Positions 42,622 through 51,790 of a stretch of 64,000 nt of DNA are shown in pieces. The position numbers and the translations under genes are program-made. Each line of letters opens with the position of its first letter. The first letter of the stretch is position 1. Source of the stretch: CBDCFV01 sp965216425 (GTDB lineage: Bacteria > Chloroflexota > Dehalococcoidia > Lucifugimonadales > UBA3495); assembly GCA_965216425.1 (NCBI GenBank), contig CBDCFV010000005.1, positions 930,001-994,000 on the forward strand. The letters are read 5' to 3'. The notes below the pieces were generated by a model, which had not been told where the DNA came from, did no database searches, and saw only the letters and a program-made list of their open reading frames with translations.

Positions 42622-43839
42622 CTAACGGTTGTTCTCCTCGGAAGGAGCAGGGTACTCGAACTCCCGGGTATCGTAGCCCACCATTTCCACGAACCCCTTG
42701 GCGCTGACAGGTTTGCCGCCTTTGACACCGTCGCCGTTTACCGCGCCTTCCCAATAGGCAGGCAGCACGAACTCGCTCCCCTTGAACTCCGAGTCTTCTT
42801 GTAGGGCGGTCAGCGTGATTGCCAACGACAGCGGCTTGATCTCCAACTCCCAACCCATCGGGTATTCGGCCCCGGTGGTGGGACTGGTCCAAGCACCGGT
42901 GGGTTTCCAGGATATATCATCATCGTTCAGGTGCACCCACTCGGCGTCGGGCGGGACATAAGTGCCGTAGTTGATGATACGACTGTGGTCAATGGAATCC
43001 CATATCAGGGACACCGTAAGCTCCGAGCCGTCATACAACTGCAAGCTCAGCCAGTCCCAACCCAAGGGCGCAGTGCTGAACTCTCCCCACTGGTGGTCCA
43101 TCCAAGCTATGCCGGACACAGCCCGCTCTTCGCCGGCCATGTCCAGCGTACCGGCCACGTCCAACCGGGTCCGGCTGTAGTAGTATGTCTTGCCTGCCGG
43201 CCCCAGGTCCACCAAGCCCGTCCCCTGATGCAGGATTGGCGGCTTTCGGGAAGCGGCCTGTAGTTCCAGGGCATACTCTCCCACGTCGAAGGCCAAGGCG
43301 TACTCTTCGCCGTTTCCGCTCATGCTCCAAGTTGACAGGGTGAAGTCGAACTCTCCGGTAGAAGTCTTGGCTTGGGGCATATCCGGCTTCTCAGCCGTGA
43401 GATAGACCCTTTTGTCGTGGTCGCCCCAGCCCAAGTGAGCCAACCGCGGCGTCAAACCGCTGGGAAGGACCGACTGGAACACCACGTAGTGGAAGCTATA
43501 GTCAGAACCGCCGTCATCGGTGAGGTGACCGTTGAAGTACCACCATTCGATAGGTGAAAGGTGGGCGCCTTCGTCGTTGGGCAAGTTCACTTCAGGATTT
43601 TGGTTCCTCTCCGAAAGAGCTCCTATGTAGGCGGGGGATGGGATGGGTGTTACCGGCACGGTAGGCGCGGCTATATTCGCCGGCGCCGCTGTCGGAACGA
43701 GCGCCGGTGGGACGGCGGCGCGAGCGCAACCAGACATGGCCAAGCCCAGCAACCCGGCAATCAGCAGCAAATATGGGAATACTGACAAGGAAAACACCGG
43801 CAGCGGCCCAAGACTCCAGCGTGCTATCATCTTGTCCAT
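42622..43839 (-). CDS. lipocalin-like (CrtC/AttH-type) lipoprotein
   Basis: About 405 residues. An N-terminal hydrophobic segment ends in the lipobox LAMSGC (near residue 35). The mature protein has the CrtC/AttH signature SPIEWWYFNGHL with SYSFHYVVFQS-type strands, and a second half with WMDHQWGEFSTAPLGWDWLSLQLYDGSEL. The family includes carotenoid 1,2-hydratase and many secreted proteins of unknown role, so no reaction is assigned. ATG 43839 was chosen as it gives the signal peptide. It is divergent from the FMN-binding gene at 43917. Confidence 0.75.
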   Translation of the reverse strand: MDKMIARWSLGPLPVFSLSVFPYLLLIAGLLGLAMSGCARAAVPPALVPTAAPANIAAPTVPVTPIPSPAYIGALSERNQNPEVNLPNDEGAHLSPIEWWYFNGHLTDDGGSDYSFHYVVFQSVLPSGLTPRLAHLGWGDHDKRVYLTAEKPDMPQAKTSTGEFDFTLSTWSMSGNGEEYALAFDVGEYALELQAASRKPPILHQGTGLVDLGPAGKTYYYSRTRLDVAGTLDMAGEERAVSGIAWMDHQWGEFSTAPLGWDWLSLQLYDGSELTVSLIWDSIDHSRIINYGTYVPPDAEWVHLNDDDISWKPTGAWTSPTTGAEYPMGWELEIKPLSLAITLTALQEDSEFKGSEFVLPAYWEGAVNGDGVKGGKPVSAKGFVEMVGYDTREFEYPAPSEENNR

Positions 43840-43916
43840 TATCTCACGCGGCCCGCTGGAAGGCGTTTCATTAGAGCGGCTGAAAGTCCGGCCATCGGAG
43901 AAGGGAGGGAAGTATC

Positions 43917-44333
43917 TTGGCCACACTGACCCACATGGAAATAGACGAGTTCTTGAGAGCTCCTCATATTGCCCAGTTGGCGACCATCCGGCCCGACGGC
44001 AGGCCCCACGTTGCGCCCGTGTGGTACATCCGGGAGGACGAACAGGTCAAGGTCATAACTTTCGAGTCATCGGTGAAGGTCAGGAATGTCAACGCGAACC
44101 CCAAAGTAGCCTTGTCCGTCGCCACCGACGGACACCCTTACCGGTACGTCATTCTGGAAGGGGACGCGGTAGTGACGAAGGAGAACATGGAGAAGGAAGT
44201 GGAGCGTTTGTGCGTACATTATGAAGGTCTGGAACGCGGAGCCGAGTACACCAAGGAACTGCTGGCCGGATCCGGCATGGTAGTGATCGACGTTACCGTT
44301 CGGAAGACCATTTCATGGAAGGAAGACGAATAG
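43917..44333 (+). CDS. pyridoxamine 5'-phosphate oxidase-like flavin/F420-binding protein
   Basis: 138 residues with the split-barrel pattern LRAPHIAQLATIRPDGRPHVAPVWYIRED and KVRNVNANPKVALSVA, as in PNPOx-like and F420-dependent reductases. It starts at TTG 43917 supported by GGAGGG 8 nt upstream. It probably binds FMN or F420 and reduces or protects small molecules; the exact cofactor and substrate are not visible. It is convergent with the esterase gene and shares a hairpin with it. Confidence 0.8.
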   Translation: MATLTHMEIDEFLRAPHIAQLATIRPDGRPHVAPVWYIREDEQVKVITFESSVKVRNVNANPKVALSVATDGHPYRYVILEGDAVVTKENMEKEVERLCVHYEGLERGAEYTKELLAGSGMVVIDVTVRKTISWKEDE

Positions 44334-44353
44334 GCCCCTACCCATTTAGGGGC
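44334..44353. terminator. bidirectional terminator hairpin
   Basis: GCCCCTA (44334-44340) and TAGGGGC (44347-44353) form a perfect 7-bp stem with a 6-nt loop. It is placed exactly between the convergent stops at 44333 and 44359. A second small stem (GCTGTT/AACAGC type) adjoins it. Confidence 0.6.
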
Positions 44354-44358
44354 TGCTG

Positions 44359-45048
44359 TTACACAGCAACGGGTAGAGGGGGCAGCACTGCCGACACCCA
44401 GGGCACCAAGTCATTCAGCACCTCGGTGCTTATTTCATGCCCTATGTTGTACTCGTGGTACTCCGGTGCGTAACCGGCTCCTTGCAGGAATGTCAAAGCG
44501 GCATGAGCCCTGTCCACCGGCACCATCGCGTCCGCCAGTCCATGCGCTATGAAGATTGGCTGGGTGCGGTCTTGGGGCAACAACGGCGTCAATTCCTCCG
44601 CGTCGGGCATAGTCGCGCTGAGAGCCGCGAGACCAGCGAACGGCTCAATCTGAGGCAGTCCACACCGATAAGTCATCCCCCCGCCTTGAGAAAAGCCCAT
44701 CAAAACGGCTTGGGCAGGCCCGACATTGAAGTGACTGAAGACCTCTTCAAAAAAGCCCAACAATAATTCCACGGCTTGGGCCGCCTGCTCCGGCGTCGCC
44801 ATCCCTCGGGGAGCCATCCATCCGTAGCCTATGTGCCCGCCACCAAGGTCAAAGGTTGTGGGCGCTTGGGGGCAAGCATACACGTACCCGGTGCGGCTGA
44901 TGGTTGGAGACAGTCCGGCCAGGTCCTGCATATTGGCCCCGAATCCATGAAGCATCATCACCAACGGGTAGGTCTTGTCCGGGTCGTAGTCGTCGGGCGT
45001 TATGGTCAAGTATTTCAACCCGTTGCCCTGATGCTGCTCAGCCTGCAT
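44359..45048 (-). CDS. alpha/beta-hydrolase, phospholipase/carboxylesterase family
   Basis: 229 aa. The oxyanion-region VMMLHGFGANMQDL is near residue 30, the nucleophile elbow GFSQGGGM near 117, Asp in HGLADAMVP and His in NIGHEIS. These match the small serine esterases of the phospholipase/carboxylesterase (YpfH/EstB) group. No signal peptide, so cytoplasmic. ATG 45048 has GGGAG 8 nt upstream. Substrate unknown. Confidence 0.85.
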   Translation of the reverse strand: MQAEQHQGNGLKYLTITPDDYDPDKTYPLVMMLHGFGANMQDLAGLSPTISRTGYVYACPQAPTTFDLGGGHIGYGWMAPRGMATPEQAAQAVELLLGFFEEVFSHFNVGPAQAVLMGFSQGGGMTYRCGLPQIEPFAGLAALSATMPDAEELTPLLPQDRTQPIFIAHGLADAMVPVDRAHAALTFLQGAGYAPEYHEYNIGHEISTEVLNDLVPWVSAVLPPLPVAV

Positions 45049-45181
45049 TACAGTCGCTCCCAGTCCGCCTCAGCCCCCTCATCTTGGTTCTATCCCGGAG
45101 GCACAAGGGACTTTCAGATGTCTTCTCAGTTAAAATAGCGGGGACTCAGCACAATATTCGATTGGAATATCTCGGTGAAAG

Positions 45182-45532
45182 GTGATGGCGATTATATATC
45201 ACTTGGTCCCGGAGTCCCATTGGGAATCAGCACAGTTCGAGCAGGAATACTGGGCTGACAGCCTGGCTACGGAAGGATTTATCCATTGCTCCAAGGACCA
45301 TGCCCAAGCCTTGGCGGTGGCCAACAGGCTCCATGGCGGCCGCCAAGACATGCTGGTGCTGGAGGTGGAAACGGAGCGCCTGACATCCCCATTGAAACAC
45401 GAGCCCAGCCGGTCCGGAGAGATTTACCCCCACATTTACGGGCCGCTGGACACCGGCGCGGTGACCGGAGTGCTCAAGCTGCAAGTTGGCCAGGACGGCC
45501 GGTTTACCGCGCTGGCTGCAAAAGAAAGTTAG
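45182..45532 (+). CDS. DUF952 family protein
   Basis: 116 residues with the DUF952 signature: IYHLVPESHWESA near the N-terminus, EGFIHCSKDHAQALAVANR and HEPSRSGEIYPHIYGPLDTGAV. DUF952 proteins are small cytoplasmic proteins of unknown function resembling the ADP-ribosyltransferase-like fold. Start is GTG 45182 or ATG 45185; the two are adjacent codons. Confidence 0.85.
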   Translation: MMAIIYHLVPESHWESAQFEQEYWADSLATEGFIHCSKDHAQALAVANRLHGGRQDMLVLEVETERLTSPLKHEPSRSGEIYPHIYGPLDTGAVTGVLKLQVGQDGRFTALAAKES

Positions 45533-45550
45533 CGCCGCTGAGCCCGGCCT

Positions 45551-46192
45551 TTACTTTACTATGAATTCGCCAACCATGGTGGCGTTGTGCCCAGGGAAGG
45601 TGCAAACGAACGGGTAGGTGCCTGCGGCAGGGGCGGTAAACTTGATCTCCTCTGAAGCCCCGGCGTCCAGCAGGCTTGAGTAGGCGAAGACCCGGTCATC
45701 ATCCACCGGAATCCAGCCGTTGGCAACACCGGCCAAGGTTCCGGCCATCGCCACTTCATCCTTGGTGCCCGGTTTGACCAGTACCCAGTTGTGTTGTTGC
45801 ACTGTTGCGACGTTGGTGAACGACAGGGTTACGTCCGAACCAGCGTTCACGGTGAGCGATTGTTTATCGTACTGGAGGCTATCACCGACGACACTGATTG
45901 TTAACGGCCCTCCCGGATCAGCGGGCGAAGTACCATTCGCGGGTTGGACACCACCAGACGGTGCCGTCGTAGCCTTCACTACCGGCGTCGGGGTTGGCGC
46001 TACGGTGCCTTGGGCCTTGGTCGGGACGGCCGTAACCGGAAGGTCGCGAACTTGTTCCTGTTCACACGCTATCAACGACAGGGCCGCCACAAGTGCCGCT
46101 AACCACACTAGATGGCGACACCAGCGACTGGCGGAATTTCTCACCGGGTCAACCACCGAAAGGTGGCCAGTATTTATAGTCCTCAACTTCAA
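45551..46192 (-). CDS. blue-copper (azurin/plastocyanin-like) lipoprotein
   Basis: 213 residues from a TTG, probably shorter in reality (GTG codons within the first 20). A signal segment ends in LSLIAC (lipobox), a Thr/Pro linker follows, then a cupredoxin domain with type-1 copper ligands in VQQHNWVLVK and CTFPGHNATMVGEF (His, Cys, His, Met). Such proteins shuttle electrons at the membrane surface. It sits directly after the oxidase genes, so it may donate electrons to the oxidase (inference). Confidence 0.85.
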   Translation of the reverse strand: MKLRTINTGHLSVVDPVRNSASRWCRHLVWLAALVAALSLIACEQEQVRDLPVTAVPTKAQGTVAPTPTPVVKATTAPSGGVQPANGTSPADPGGPLTISVVGDSLQYDKQSLTVNAGSDVTLSFTNVATVQQHNWVLVKPGTKDEVAMAGTLAGVANGWIPVDDDRVFAYSSLLDAGASEEIKFTAPAAGTYPFVCTFPGHNATMVGEFIVK

Positions 46193-46253
46193 TCCTCAGT
46201 TTTCGTAGGCCGCTCACCATGTCGGGGTGCGGCCATAATTAGCCGGCATGCAG

Positions 46254-46490
46254 TCAGCGGTCATGGCGGTGGTTCCCGTTCAGGCAGGCGAATTCCTCAA
46301 CGTTAGCCCTGAGCGGGGCCGCTGGGCGATCGGTCTCCTTAGCGATCCGGACGAGGAAAGCCAGCAAACCTCCGCCGACCATGAAGATGGCCACGAAGAG
46401 TACGATCACCGCAAACCATAGCCCCGTCTCATCTCCAACGAGCCGTCCATGAAGCAAGACCGCGCCTATGTTAGAAGTAAACCACACCAT
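46254..46490 (-). CDS. small single-TM protein of the oxidase operon
   Basis: 78 residues with one strong TM (WFAVIVLFVAIFMVGGGLLAFLV) and a charged C-terminal tail. Its ATG overlaps the end of the second subunit III gene by 20 bp, pointing to coupled expression. It could be a small oxidase subunit or assembly factor; the family was not recognised. Confidence 0.6.
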   Translation of the reverse strand: MVWFTSNIGAVLLHGRLVGDETGLWFAVIVLFVAIFMVGGGLLAFLVRIAKETDRPAAPLRANVEEFACLNGNHRHDR

Positions 46491-47178
46491 AAAGAATCGG
46501 CCAGACCAAGACGACGAAGAACCAGAACAGCCCCACCGCCTCCAAGCTGGCCATCCCTCGCGGGAACTTTTTGGAGATAGCCATCCAAGTAACCACGCTT
46601 AGCAACAACACCGCGCCCACTACGTGGACAGCGTGAAAGCCGATGAGCACGTAAAATATGGACCCATAAGTGCTGGATGTAACGGTGAGTCCGAAGTCAA
46701 TCAACCGGACCCACTCCACTCCCTGCAGGCATACGAACAAGGCTCCAAGAGCCAGAGTGGCCACCAGCAACAGGGCCAGTTTCCCTTCGCCGGCCTTGTT
46801 TTCACTGTTATATAACCGCCGAAAGGCGTACAACGTGATTCCGCTAGCCAGTAGTATCGCAGTGTTTATCGCCGTGGCCTCCAAGGGATACCGTGGCTGA
46901 CCCAAGGGCGGCCATTCATGCAACCCGGCCCGGATCGACAAGAAGGCGCTGATCAGCCCGGCGAAGGTCATGGCCTCCACAACGATAAACAGCACCATTC
47001 CGAACCGGGCGAGGGCTACGCGATCGATGCTAGGGCTGATATCTTCCCAATAGGGCCCGTCCCCGTTTCCAACCCCTGTGGGCGGGTCGACCACACCGGC
47101 CGCTCTGCCATGGCCGTTGCCGTCAGCGTCCCGCGACGGCTGAGACGCGGGCGGTGTGATAGGCCGTTGCCGACTCAT
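46471..47178 (-). CDS. heme-copper oxidase subunit III-like protein, second copy
   Basis: 235 residues from ATG 47178. A Pro/Gly-rich polar N-terminus of ~55 residues is followed by five TMs with subunit III features: ARFGMVLFIVVEAMTFAGLI, PLEATAINTAILLASG and FYVLIGFHAVHVVGAV. It diverges from the first subunit III gene at 47514. The ATG overlaps the TGA of the subunit IV gene (ATGA). Duplicate subunit III genes may give alternative oxidase forms or pair together (inference). Confidence 0.82.
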   Translation of the reverse strand: MSRQRPITPPASQPSRDADGNGHGRAAGVVDPPTGVGNGDGPYWEDISPSIDRVALARFGMVLFIVVEAMTFAGLISAFLSIRAGLHEWPPLGQPRYPLEATAINTAILLASGITLYAFRRLYNSENKAGEGKLALLLVATLALGALFVCLQGVEWVRLIDFGLTVTSSTYGSIFYVLIGFHAVHVVGAVLLLSVVTWMAISKKFPRGMASLEAVGLFWFFVVLVWPILYGVVYF

Positions 47179-47498
47179 CTCTTCAGGGTCAACGTAAGAT
47201 CGAAAAAGGTGCCGGCAATGAAGAACCCGACGAAGAACAGGGCCATAAGCCCCAGTACCCAAAGGTACTTCGCCTCGAAGCGAAGGTGCATGAAGTTAGC
47301 TACAACCAGAGCCGCCTTGATGGTCCCCAACAGGAACAGGAATGCTAAGAGCACAAAATGCATGAAGTGTATATGCCCCGCAAATTTGACGACCAGAAGC
47401 GAGGCAACGATGCTGGTCCCGGTGAGGACCAGCAGTATGCACCAAATAAACAAGTAGTTTGGGAAATGTTCCTCGTGCCCGCCGTGTTCCGATTCCAT
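47175..47498 (-). CDS. cytochrome c oxidase subunit IV
   Basis: 107 residues with three TMs (FIWCILLVLTGTSIVASLLV, FVLLAFLFLLGTIKAALVVA, LWVLGLMALFFVGFFIAGTFF) and a conserved VANFMHLRFE segment, as in prokaryotic Cox4. It lies between the two subunit III genes. Its stop overlaps the next start. Confidence 0.88.
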   Translation of the reverse strand: MESEHGGHEEHFPNYLFIWCILLVLTGTSIVASLLVVKFAGHIHFMHFVLLAFLFLLGTIKAALVVANFMHLRFEAKYLWVLGLMALFFVGFFIAGTFFDLTLTLKR

Positions 47499-47513
47499 CC
47501 CTTAAGAACGCTC

Positions 47514-48095
47514 CTAGGAAAGGTAGAAGAGTGGCCACAGGAAGAGCCACACAATATCTACGAAGTGCCAGTAAAGGGCCGTTGCTTCCAGGGAATAGCG
47601 GGGCCGCCAATTGCGCATGTACAGGACCAGGAGGACCGTGAAGGCGATCAACCCGATTAGAACGTGCACCGCATGAAGGCCTGTTGCCCCGTAGTAGAGT
47701 TGCCAGAATGGCCCGCTGTGGATGGTGTAATGGTGGGCGATTTCCGTGGGCCATTCAACAATCCACTTCAGGCACAAAAAGAGTATCCCGAACAGGAGGC
47801 AGCCAAGAATGCAGAGTTGGGACAAGCCATGCCTGCCCGTGGCGCTCATTTTGTAAGCCAGCGCAACGAGCATACTGCTGGTCAGCAGGTTGAAAGTGTT
47901 TACCGAACCAATTATAGGATCAGTGTGAGAAGATTGTTCAGCCCATCCGGGAAATGACACTCTAAAAAGCACTATGGTCATGATGATCCCCCCGAAGAGG
48001 ACCACCTCACCGGACAGGAACAGCCACATACCCAGCTTGGGCGCGCCTATCCCCGTCGGTTCAACATACGCATCCAGTTCCTGCGCGTGGGCCAT
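47514..48095 (-). CDS. ctaE: cytochrome c oxidase subunit III
   Basis: 193 residues, the short five-TM form. Motifs: GAPKLGMWLFLSGEVVLFGG, NTFNLLTSSMLVALAY and GATGLHAVHVLIGL, and the end YWHFVDIVWLFLWPLFYL. This is the canonical subunit III that follows subunit I by 6 bp. It stabilises the D-pathway side of the oxidase. Confidence 0.94.
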   Translation of the reverse strand: MAHAQELDAYVEPTGIGAPKLGMWLFLSGEVVLFGGIIMTIVLFRVSFPGWAEQSSHTDPIIGSVNTFNLLTSSMLVALAYKMSATGRHGLSQLCILGCLLFGILFLCLKWIVEWPTEIAHHYTIHSGPFWQLYYGATGLHAVHVLIGLIAFTVLLVLYMRNWRPRYSLEATALYWHFVDIVWLFLWPLFYLS

Positions 48096-48101
48096 GAAAC
48101 T

Positions 48102-49790
48102 CTACTCCCTTACCGGCAAGGAGATAAGCCTCCCTTGGGGCTCGTAATCAGCGTCATCGGTTGCGTATTCGTAGGGCCCCCTCTCCACCACCGGGGCCGA
48201 GTTACCCCAGTTAAGGTGCGGCGGCGGGGACGGCGCCATCCATTCCAAGGTGGTAGCCTCCCAAGGATTGCTCTCCGCCTTCTTGCCAGCCCTCATGCTG
48301 TAGAAGAAGTTGAACACGAAGAGGAACTGCACCAGCACCAACACCACTCCCGCGCCGGAAGCCACGTCATTCAACCAAGTCCAACCTCCAAGGAAGGGGA
48401 TATGGTCGTAACCGGCGTATCTCCTCGGATAGCCAGCAAACCCAAGGATGAACATGGGCGTAAACACAATGTTAAAGAGCACGAAGGTGGATATGGCGTG
48501 AATTTTGCCTATCGTCTCGTTCATCAACCGACCGAACATCTTGGGGAACCACCATTGTATGGCGGCAAAGGTGGCCAGAATCACTGACGCGAATATCACG
48601 TAGTGGAAGTGGGCTACCACGAAGTAAGTATCGTGCAATTGGATGTCTGCCACCGTAGCGCCCAGTTGCAGGCCGGTGAGACCGCCTACGATGAAGATGC
48701 AATAGGCGAAGAAAGCGTACAGGAAAGCGGCGTTGAACCGCAGCGACCCGCCCCAGAGGGTTAGACCCATTGCGACGACGATAACCAGGAAAGGCACCGA
48801 TATTATAATCGTGGTGATGCCGAAACCCACCGCCGCCAAGGGGTTCAAGCCGGCCACGAACATGTGGTGCGCCCACACCATGAAGCTGAGGACGCCGGCG
48901 AAGATGGTGGCGTAGATGATGTGACGATAACCATGAAGGGGTTTTCTCGCAGCCGCAGGGAAAATCTCGCAGATAACGCCCAACCCGGGAATCAGAATTA
49001 CATAGACCTCCGGGTGGCCGAAGAACCAGAAGAGGTGTTGCCACAGCAGCGGGTCACCCTTAGCCTCGGCGGTAACCAAGTAAAAGTGGGTGCCGAAGTT
49101 CTTGTCGAACAGGACCATGAAAGCGCCTGCGATCAATGGCCCCACCGACAGCATGAACAACAACGAGGCGATTACTACCATCCATACAAGTAGCGGCAGG
49201 CGCATGATGCTCATACCGCGGGCGCGCAGAACAAATGGGGTAACTATAAAGTTAATCCCGCCCATCAACACCGCGGTGAACTCAAGAGCCAATCCAATCA
49301 CCCAGAGGTTGATACCCCAATTCACGCCCATCAAGCTGGAACTGACGCTCAGGGGCGCGTACCCGGTCCAACCTCCGGCGAACGGGCCGCCCGGAACGAA
49401 GAACGAAGCCATGATCACGACGCTAGAGATGAAGAAGGTCCAATAGGACATCATGTTGAGGAAGGGGAACGCCATGTCGCGGGCCCCGATCATCAACGGG
49501 ATGGTCAAATTGCCGAAGAACCCCAGCAGTATGGGCATGGCCACCCAAAAGACCATCAACGTGCCGTGCATGGTGACAAACGAGTTGTACCGCTCCGGAG
49601 CCAGAAGTCCCTCTCCCGGCAGGGCCAAGTGCAGGCGAAACATCAACGCGATAATGCCGCCGAAGATCGCGAAAAACAGCCCGTTGAGCAGGTACTGCTT
49701 GGCTATCATCTTGTGGTCGGTTGAGAAGATGTACCTCCCAATCCAACCGATTTCAGCGTGGTGGACCGCGTGCGTCGTTGCTGCTGCCAT
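48102..49790 (-). CDS. ctaD: cytochrome c oxidase subunit I
   Basis: The catalytic subunit that reduces oxygen to water and pumps protons. 562 aa from ATG 49790. Motifs: HKMIAKQYLLNGLFFAIFGG at the N-terminus, FGHPEVYVILIPGLGVICEI (CuB His, cross-linked Tyr and the Glu of A1-type oxidases), VWAHHMFVAGLNP, and YFVVAHFHYVIFAS (heme ligands). ATG 49790 was chosen because it overlaps the subunit II stop as ATGA; a start at 49829 would run into that gene. Confidence 0.96.
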   Translation of the reverse strand: MAAATTHAVHHAEIGWIGRYIFSTDHKMIAKQYLLNGLFFAIFGGIIALMFRLHLALPGEGLLAPERYNSFVTMHGTLMVFWVAMPILLGFFGNLTIPLMIGARDMAFPFLNMMSYWTFFISSVVIMASFFVPGGPFAGGWTGYAPLSVSSSLMGVNWGINLWVIGLALEFTAVLMGGINFIVTPFVLRARGMSIMRLPLLVWMVVIASLLFMLSVGPLIAGAFMVLFDKNFGTHFYLVTAEAKGDPLLWQHLFWFFGHPEVYVILIPGLGVICEIFPAAARKPLHGYRHIIYATIFAGVLSFMVWAHHMFVAGLNPLAAVGFGITTIIISVPFLVIVVAMGLTLWGGSLRFNAAFLYAFFAYCIFIVGGLTGLQLGATVADIQLHDTYFVVAHFHYVIFASVILATFAAIQWWFPKMFGRLMNETIGKIHAISTFVLFNIVFTPMFILGFAGYPRRYAGYDHIPFLGGWTWLNDVASGAGVVLVLVQFLFVFNFFYSMRAGKKAESNPWEATTLEWMAPSPPPHLNWGNSAPVVERGPYEYATDDADYEPQGRLISLPVRE

Positions 49791-50476
49791 CACCGGGCTC
49801 CTAAAGTAACCATTCTCGTCTCTAGCCACCTTCCATAGGCGTCCTGTTCCATGACATTGACGTTAGCCAGCATCTTATAGTGTCCCAAGCCGCAAAGCTC
49901 GGTGCAAATGGACGGGTACTCTCCTGCCTCCGTGGCAACAAACCAGACCCTCGTTTCCCTCCCGGGGATTACGTCGTATTTAACCCTGAGATGCGGAACG
50001 AAGAACGAGTGGATAGTGTCACCGGAGGTCATGTGCAGGATCACCAACTTCTTTTCCGGGACAATCAATTCGTTGGCTAATTTGAAGTCGTCGGCGGTGT
50101 CAAATTCCTTATCACTTCCAGAGTAAGTGAACGTCCAGAAGAACTGCCGCCCTATCACATTGACGTGCACCGGTTCGCCGTACTCCCTTACCAGAGAGGC
50201 CTCGCTCTTGAGTATAGTCTGGCCCCATCCGACGGTGGAATACACCGCGATGATGATGTCGAAAATGATCATCGCTATGTCCAGCACCACCAACCGGGTA
50301 ATCCAGCCGCTCATGTGGCGGGTTGCGGTGGGATTCTTGCTTTGCCGGAAATTGATAATGGCGGCAATAATCAGCGCAAAAGAAAGGACTGCCACAACCA
50401 ACGTGACCATGGAGATGATCAGCAGGCTCCAATCTAGCCAAAACCCGTGGGTCGATATGTCTGGCATTATAGGCAT
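49790..50476 (-). CDS. ctaC: cytochrome c oxidase subunit II
   Basis: 228 residues. Two N-terminal TMs (LLIISMVTLVVAVLSFALII, LDIAMIIFDIIIAVYSTVGW) precede a cupredoxin domain with the complete CuA motif CTELCGLGHYKM and the upstream HSFFVPHLRVK segment. There is no fused cytochrome c domain, so electrons must come from a separate donor, such as the di-heme protein encoded next to it or the cupredoxin at 45551. ATG 50476 has AGGAGAG upstream. Confidence 0.95.
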   Translation of the reverse strand: MPIMPDISTHGFWLDWSLLIISMVTLVVAVLSFALIIAAIINFRQSKNPTATRHMSGWITRLVVLDIAMIIFDIIIAVYSTVGWGQTILKSEASLVREYGEPVHVNVIGRQFFWTFTYSGSDKEFDTADDFKLANELIVPEKKLVILHMTSGDTIHSFFVPHLRVKYDVIPGRETRVWFVATEAGEYPSICTELCGLGHYKMLANVNVMEQDAYGRWLETRMVTLGAR

Positions 50477-50500
50477 GGGCTATTCTCTCCTGGGTCGCGC

Positions 50501-51523
50501 CTATCGTCCCGTGGACCGCAAGTGGACGATGTAGGCTATAAGGTCCCAGGTCTGTTCGTCAGTAATCGCATTGGGCACCATCGGAGTCCCGCCGATACCC
50601 AGTCTTATGGTCTTGAATGCATCCCGCACGTTGGGTCTTCGCATGGGTTCAATCGCGAAATTCCGCGGCGTTATAAAAATCGGATTGCCCTCATCATCAA
50701 GCCATTCAGTGGGCAGTTCAGCAGGCGGATTGCCTCCCTGTTCGATGTCGCCGTGACACGCCAAACAACCCAACGACGTGAACAACTGCCGTCCCGCGTC
50801 GATCCTGCTTTCGGAGGCCAGGTCGGAAGGAGTTTCCGGCACTTCTATAGCCGCCTTCTGGGGCCGCTGGTATTTCCACCAACCGTACCCGAAGGACTTG
50901 ATATAGTCCAGAACGGCATCCAATTCCTCATCGCTCATGTCACGAAAGCCAGGCATGGGCGTCCCCGGAAGACCTTCCCTTATGGTCTTTTTCAGGTCCT
51001 CGTCCAACGCCAAAGGGTCTGTCCAGTTAAGGCTGGTGAACTTGAAGGTGAGGCGTCCAATGGCATGGGACTGCCCGGTGAAGTCTCTGGGTGGAACGGA
51101 CAAATATTCAGGGGTAACCTGCTTGCCGTCTCCATTGACCCCATGGCAAGTCATGCAACGGACGGTGTATAGAGACCTGCCCAGTTCCAACGTCTCCGGG
51201 TCGGAGTCCCAAAGAACAGTGCGGCGTTCATCCCCTGACGCAATTTCCTGGAATTCGGCGTCCACCTGACCAAGTCCTTCCTCGGAGAAAAGTTTGGCCG
51301 CCTCATCGCGGGAGTTGAAAACAAGGGTTCGCTCATTGTCGCCGCTGCCGACTACAACGGTGATTACCGGCGCCCCTGCCCGGTGTTCGGCGTCCATTCG
51401 CGCAAGCTCTTCCTCTGAGAAAAGCTTGGCGTTTGCGTCGGGGGAACTGAAAGCGAAAGTCAGCCCCATCCCGCCGCCCGCGATCACCAAGGTAATGACA
51501 AGAGCAACAAGTATCTGCTTCAC
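50501..51523 (-). CDS. membrane-anchored di-heme cytochrome c
   Basis: 340 residues with an N-terminal TM (ILVALVITLVIAGGGMGLTF). A duplicated ~35-residue segment follows (ANAKLFSEEELARMDAE and EAAKLFSEEGLGQVDAE), then two cytochrome c domains with heme sites CMTCH (near 145) and CLACH (near 255), with distal Met candidates GTPMPGF and GTPMVPN. Probably the electron donor to the oxidase. The GTG at 51523 lacks a close Shine-Dalgarno. A promoter lies about 160 nt upstream (51692-51718), so this gene may begin the oxidase transcript. Confidence 0.85.
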   Translation of the reverse strand: MKQILVALVITLVIAGGGMGLTFAFSSPDANAKLFSEEELARMDAEHRAGAPVITVVVGSGDNERTLVFNSRDEAAKLFSEEGLGQVDAEFQEIASGDERRTVLWDSDPETLELGRSLYTVRCMTCHGVNGDGKQVTPEYLSVPPRDFTGQSHAIGRLTFKFTSLNWTDPLALDEDLKKTIREGLPGTPMPGFRDMSDEELDAVLDYIKSFGYGWWKYQRPQKAAIEVPETPSDLASESRIDAGRQLFTSLGCLACHGDIEQGGNPPAELPTEWLDDEGNPIFITPRNFAIEPMRRPNVRDAFKTIRLGIGGTPMVPNAITDEQTWDLIAYIVHLRSTGR

Positions 51524-51691
51524 TATATCTACTTAACTCCTGCATCGGAGGAGCCGTAACTGACTTTCTTATTACGGCCGCACAATAGCCGCTCTGGAGG
51601 CCCGAAAGACTCCAGTATTGGGGCCGCAGACCACGCTCGCTGTAACCTTACGTCAGGGTAAATGTGCAATTTTTCACTATCCGATGGGCAC

Positions 51692-51718
51692 ATTATCACA
51701 GCCAAATTAGCCTGTCAA
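51692..51718 (-). promoter_or_regulatory. putative promoter of the cytochrome c-oxidase genes
   Basis: TTGACA (51718-51713) is followed after 15 bp by an extended -10 (TGTGATAAT, with GATAAT at 51697-51692). It is located in the 267-bp gap between ctaB and the di-heme cytochrome gene and would give a leader of about 160 nt. Confidence 0.55.
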
Positions 51719-51790
51719 CGGAACTATTTTGCCATTCTTCAGCATATTGTAAGATGGTTGGCCAGCGTGTTTTAGGGCCGCGCCCCAAAC

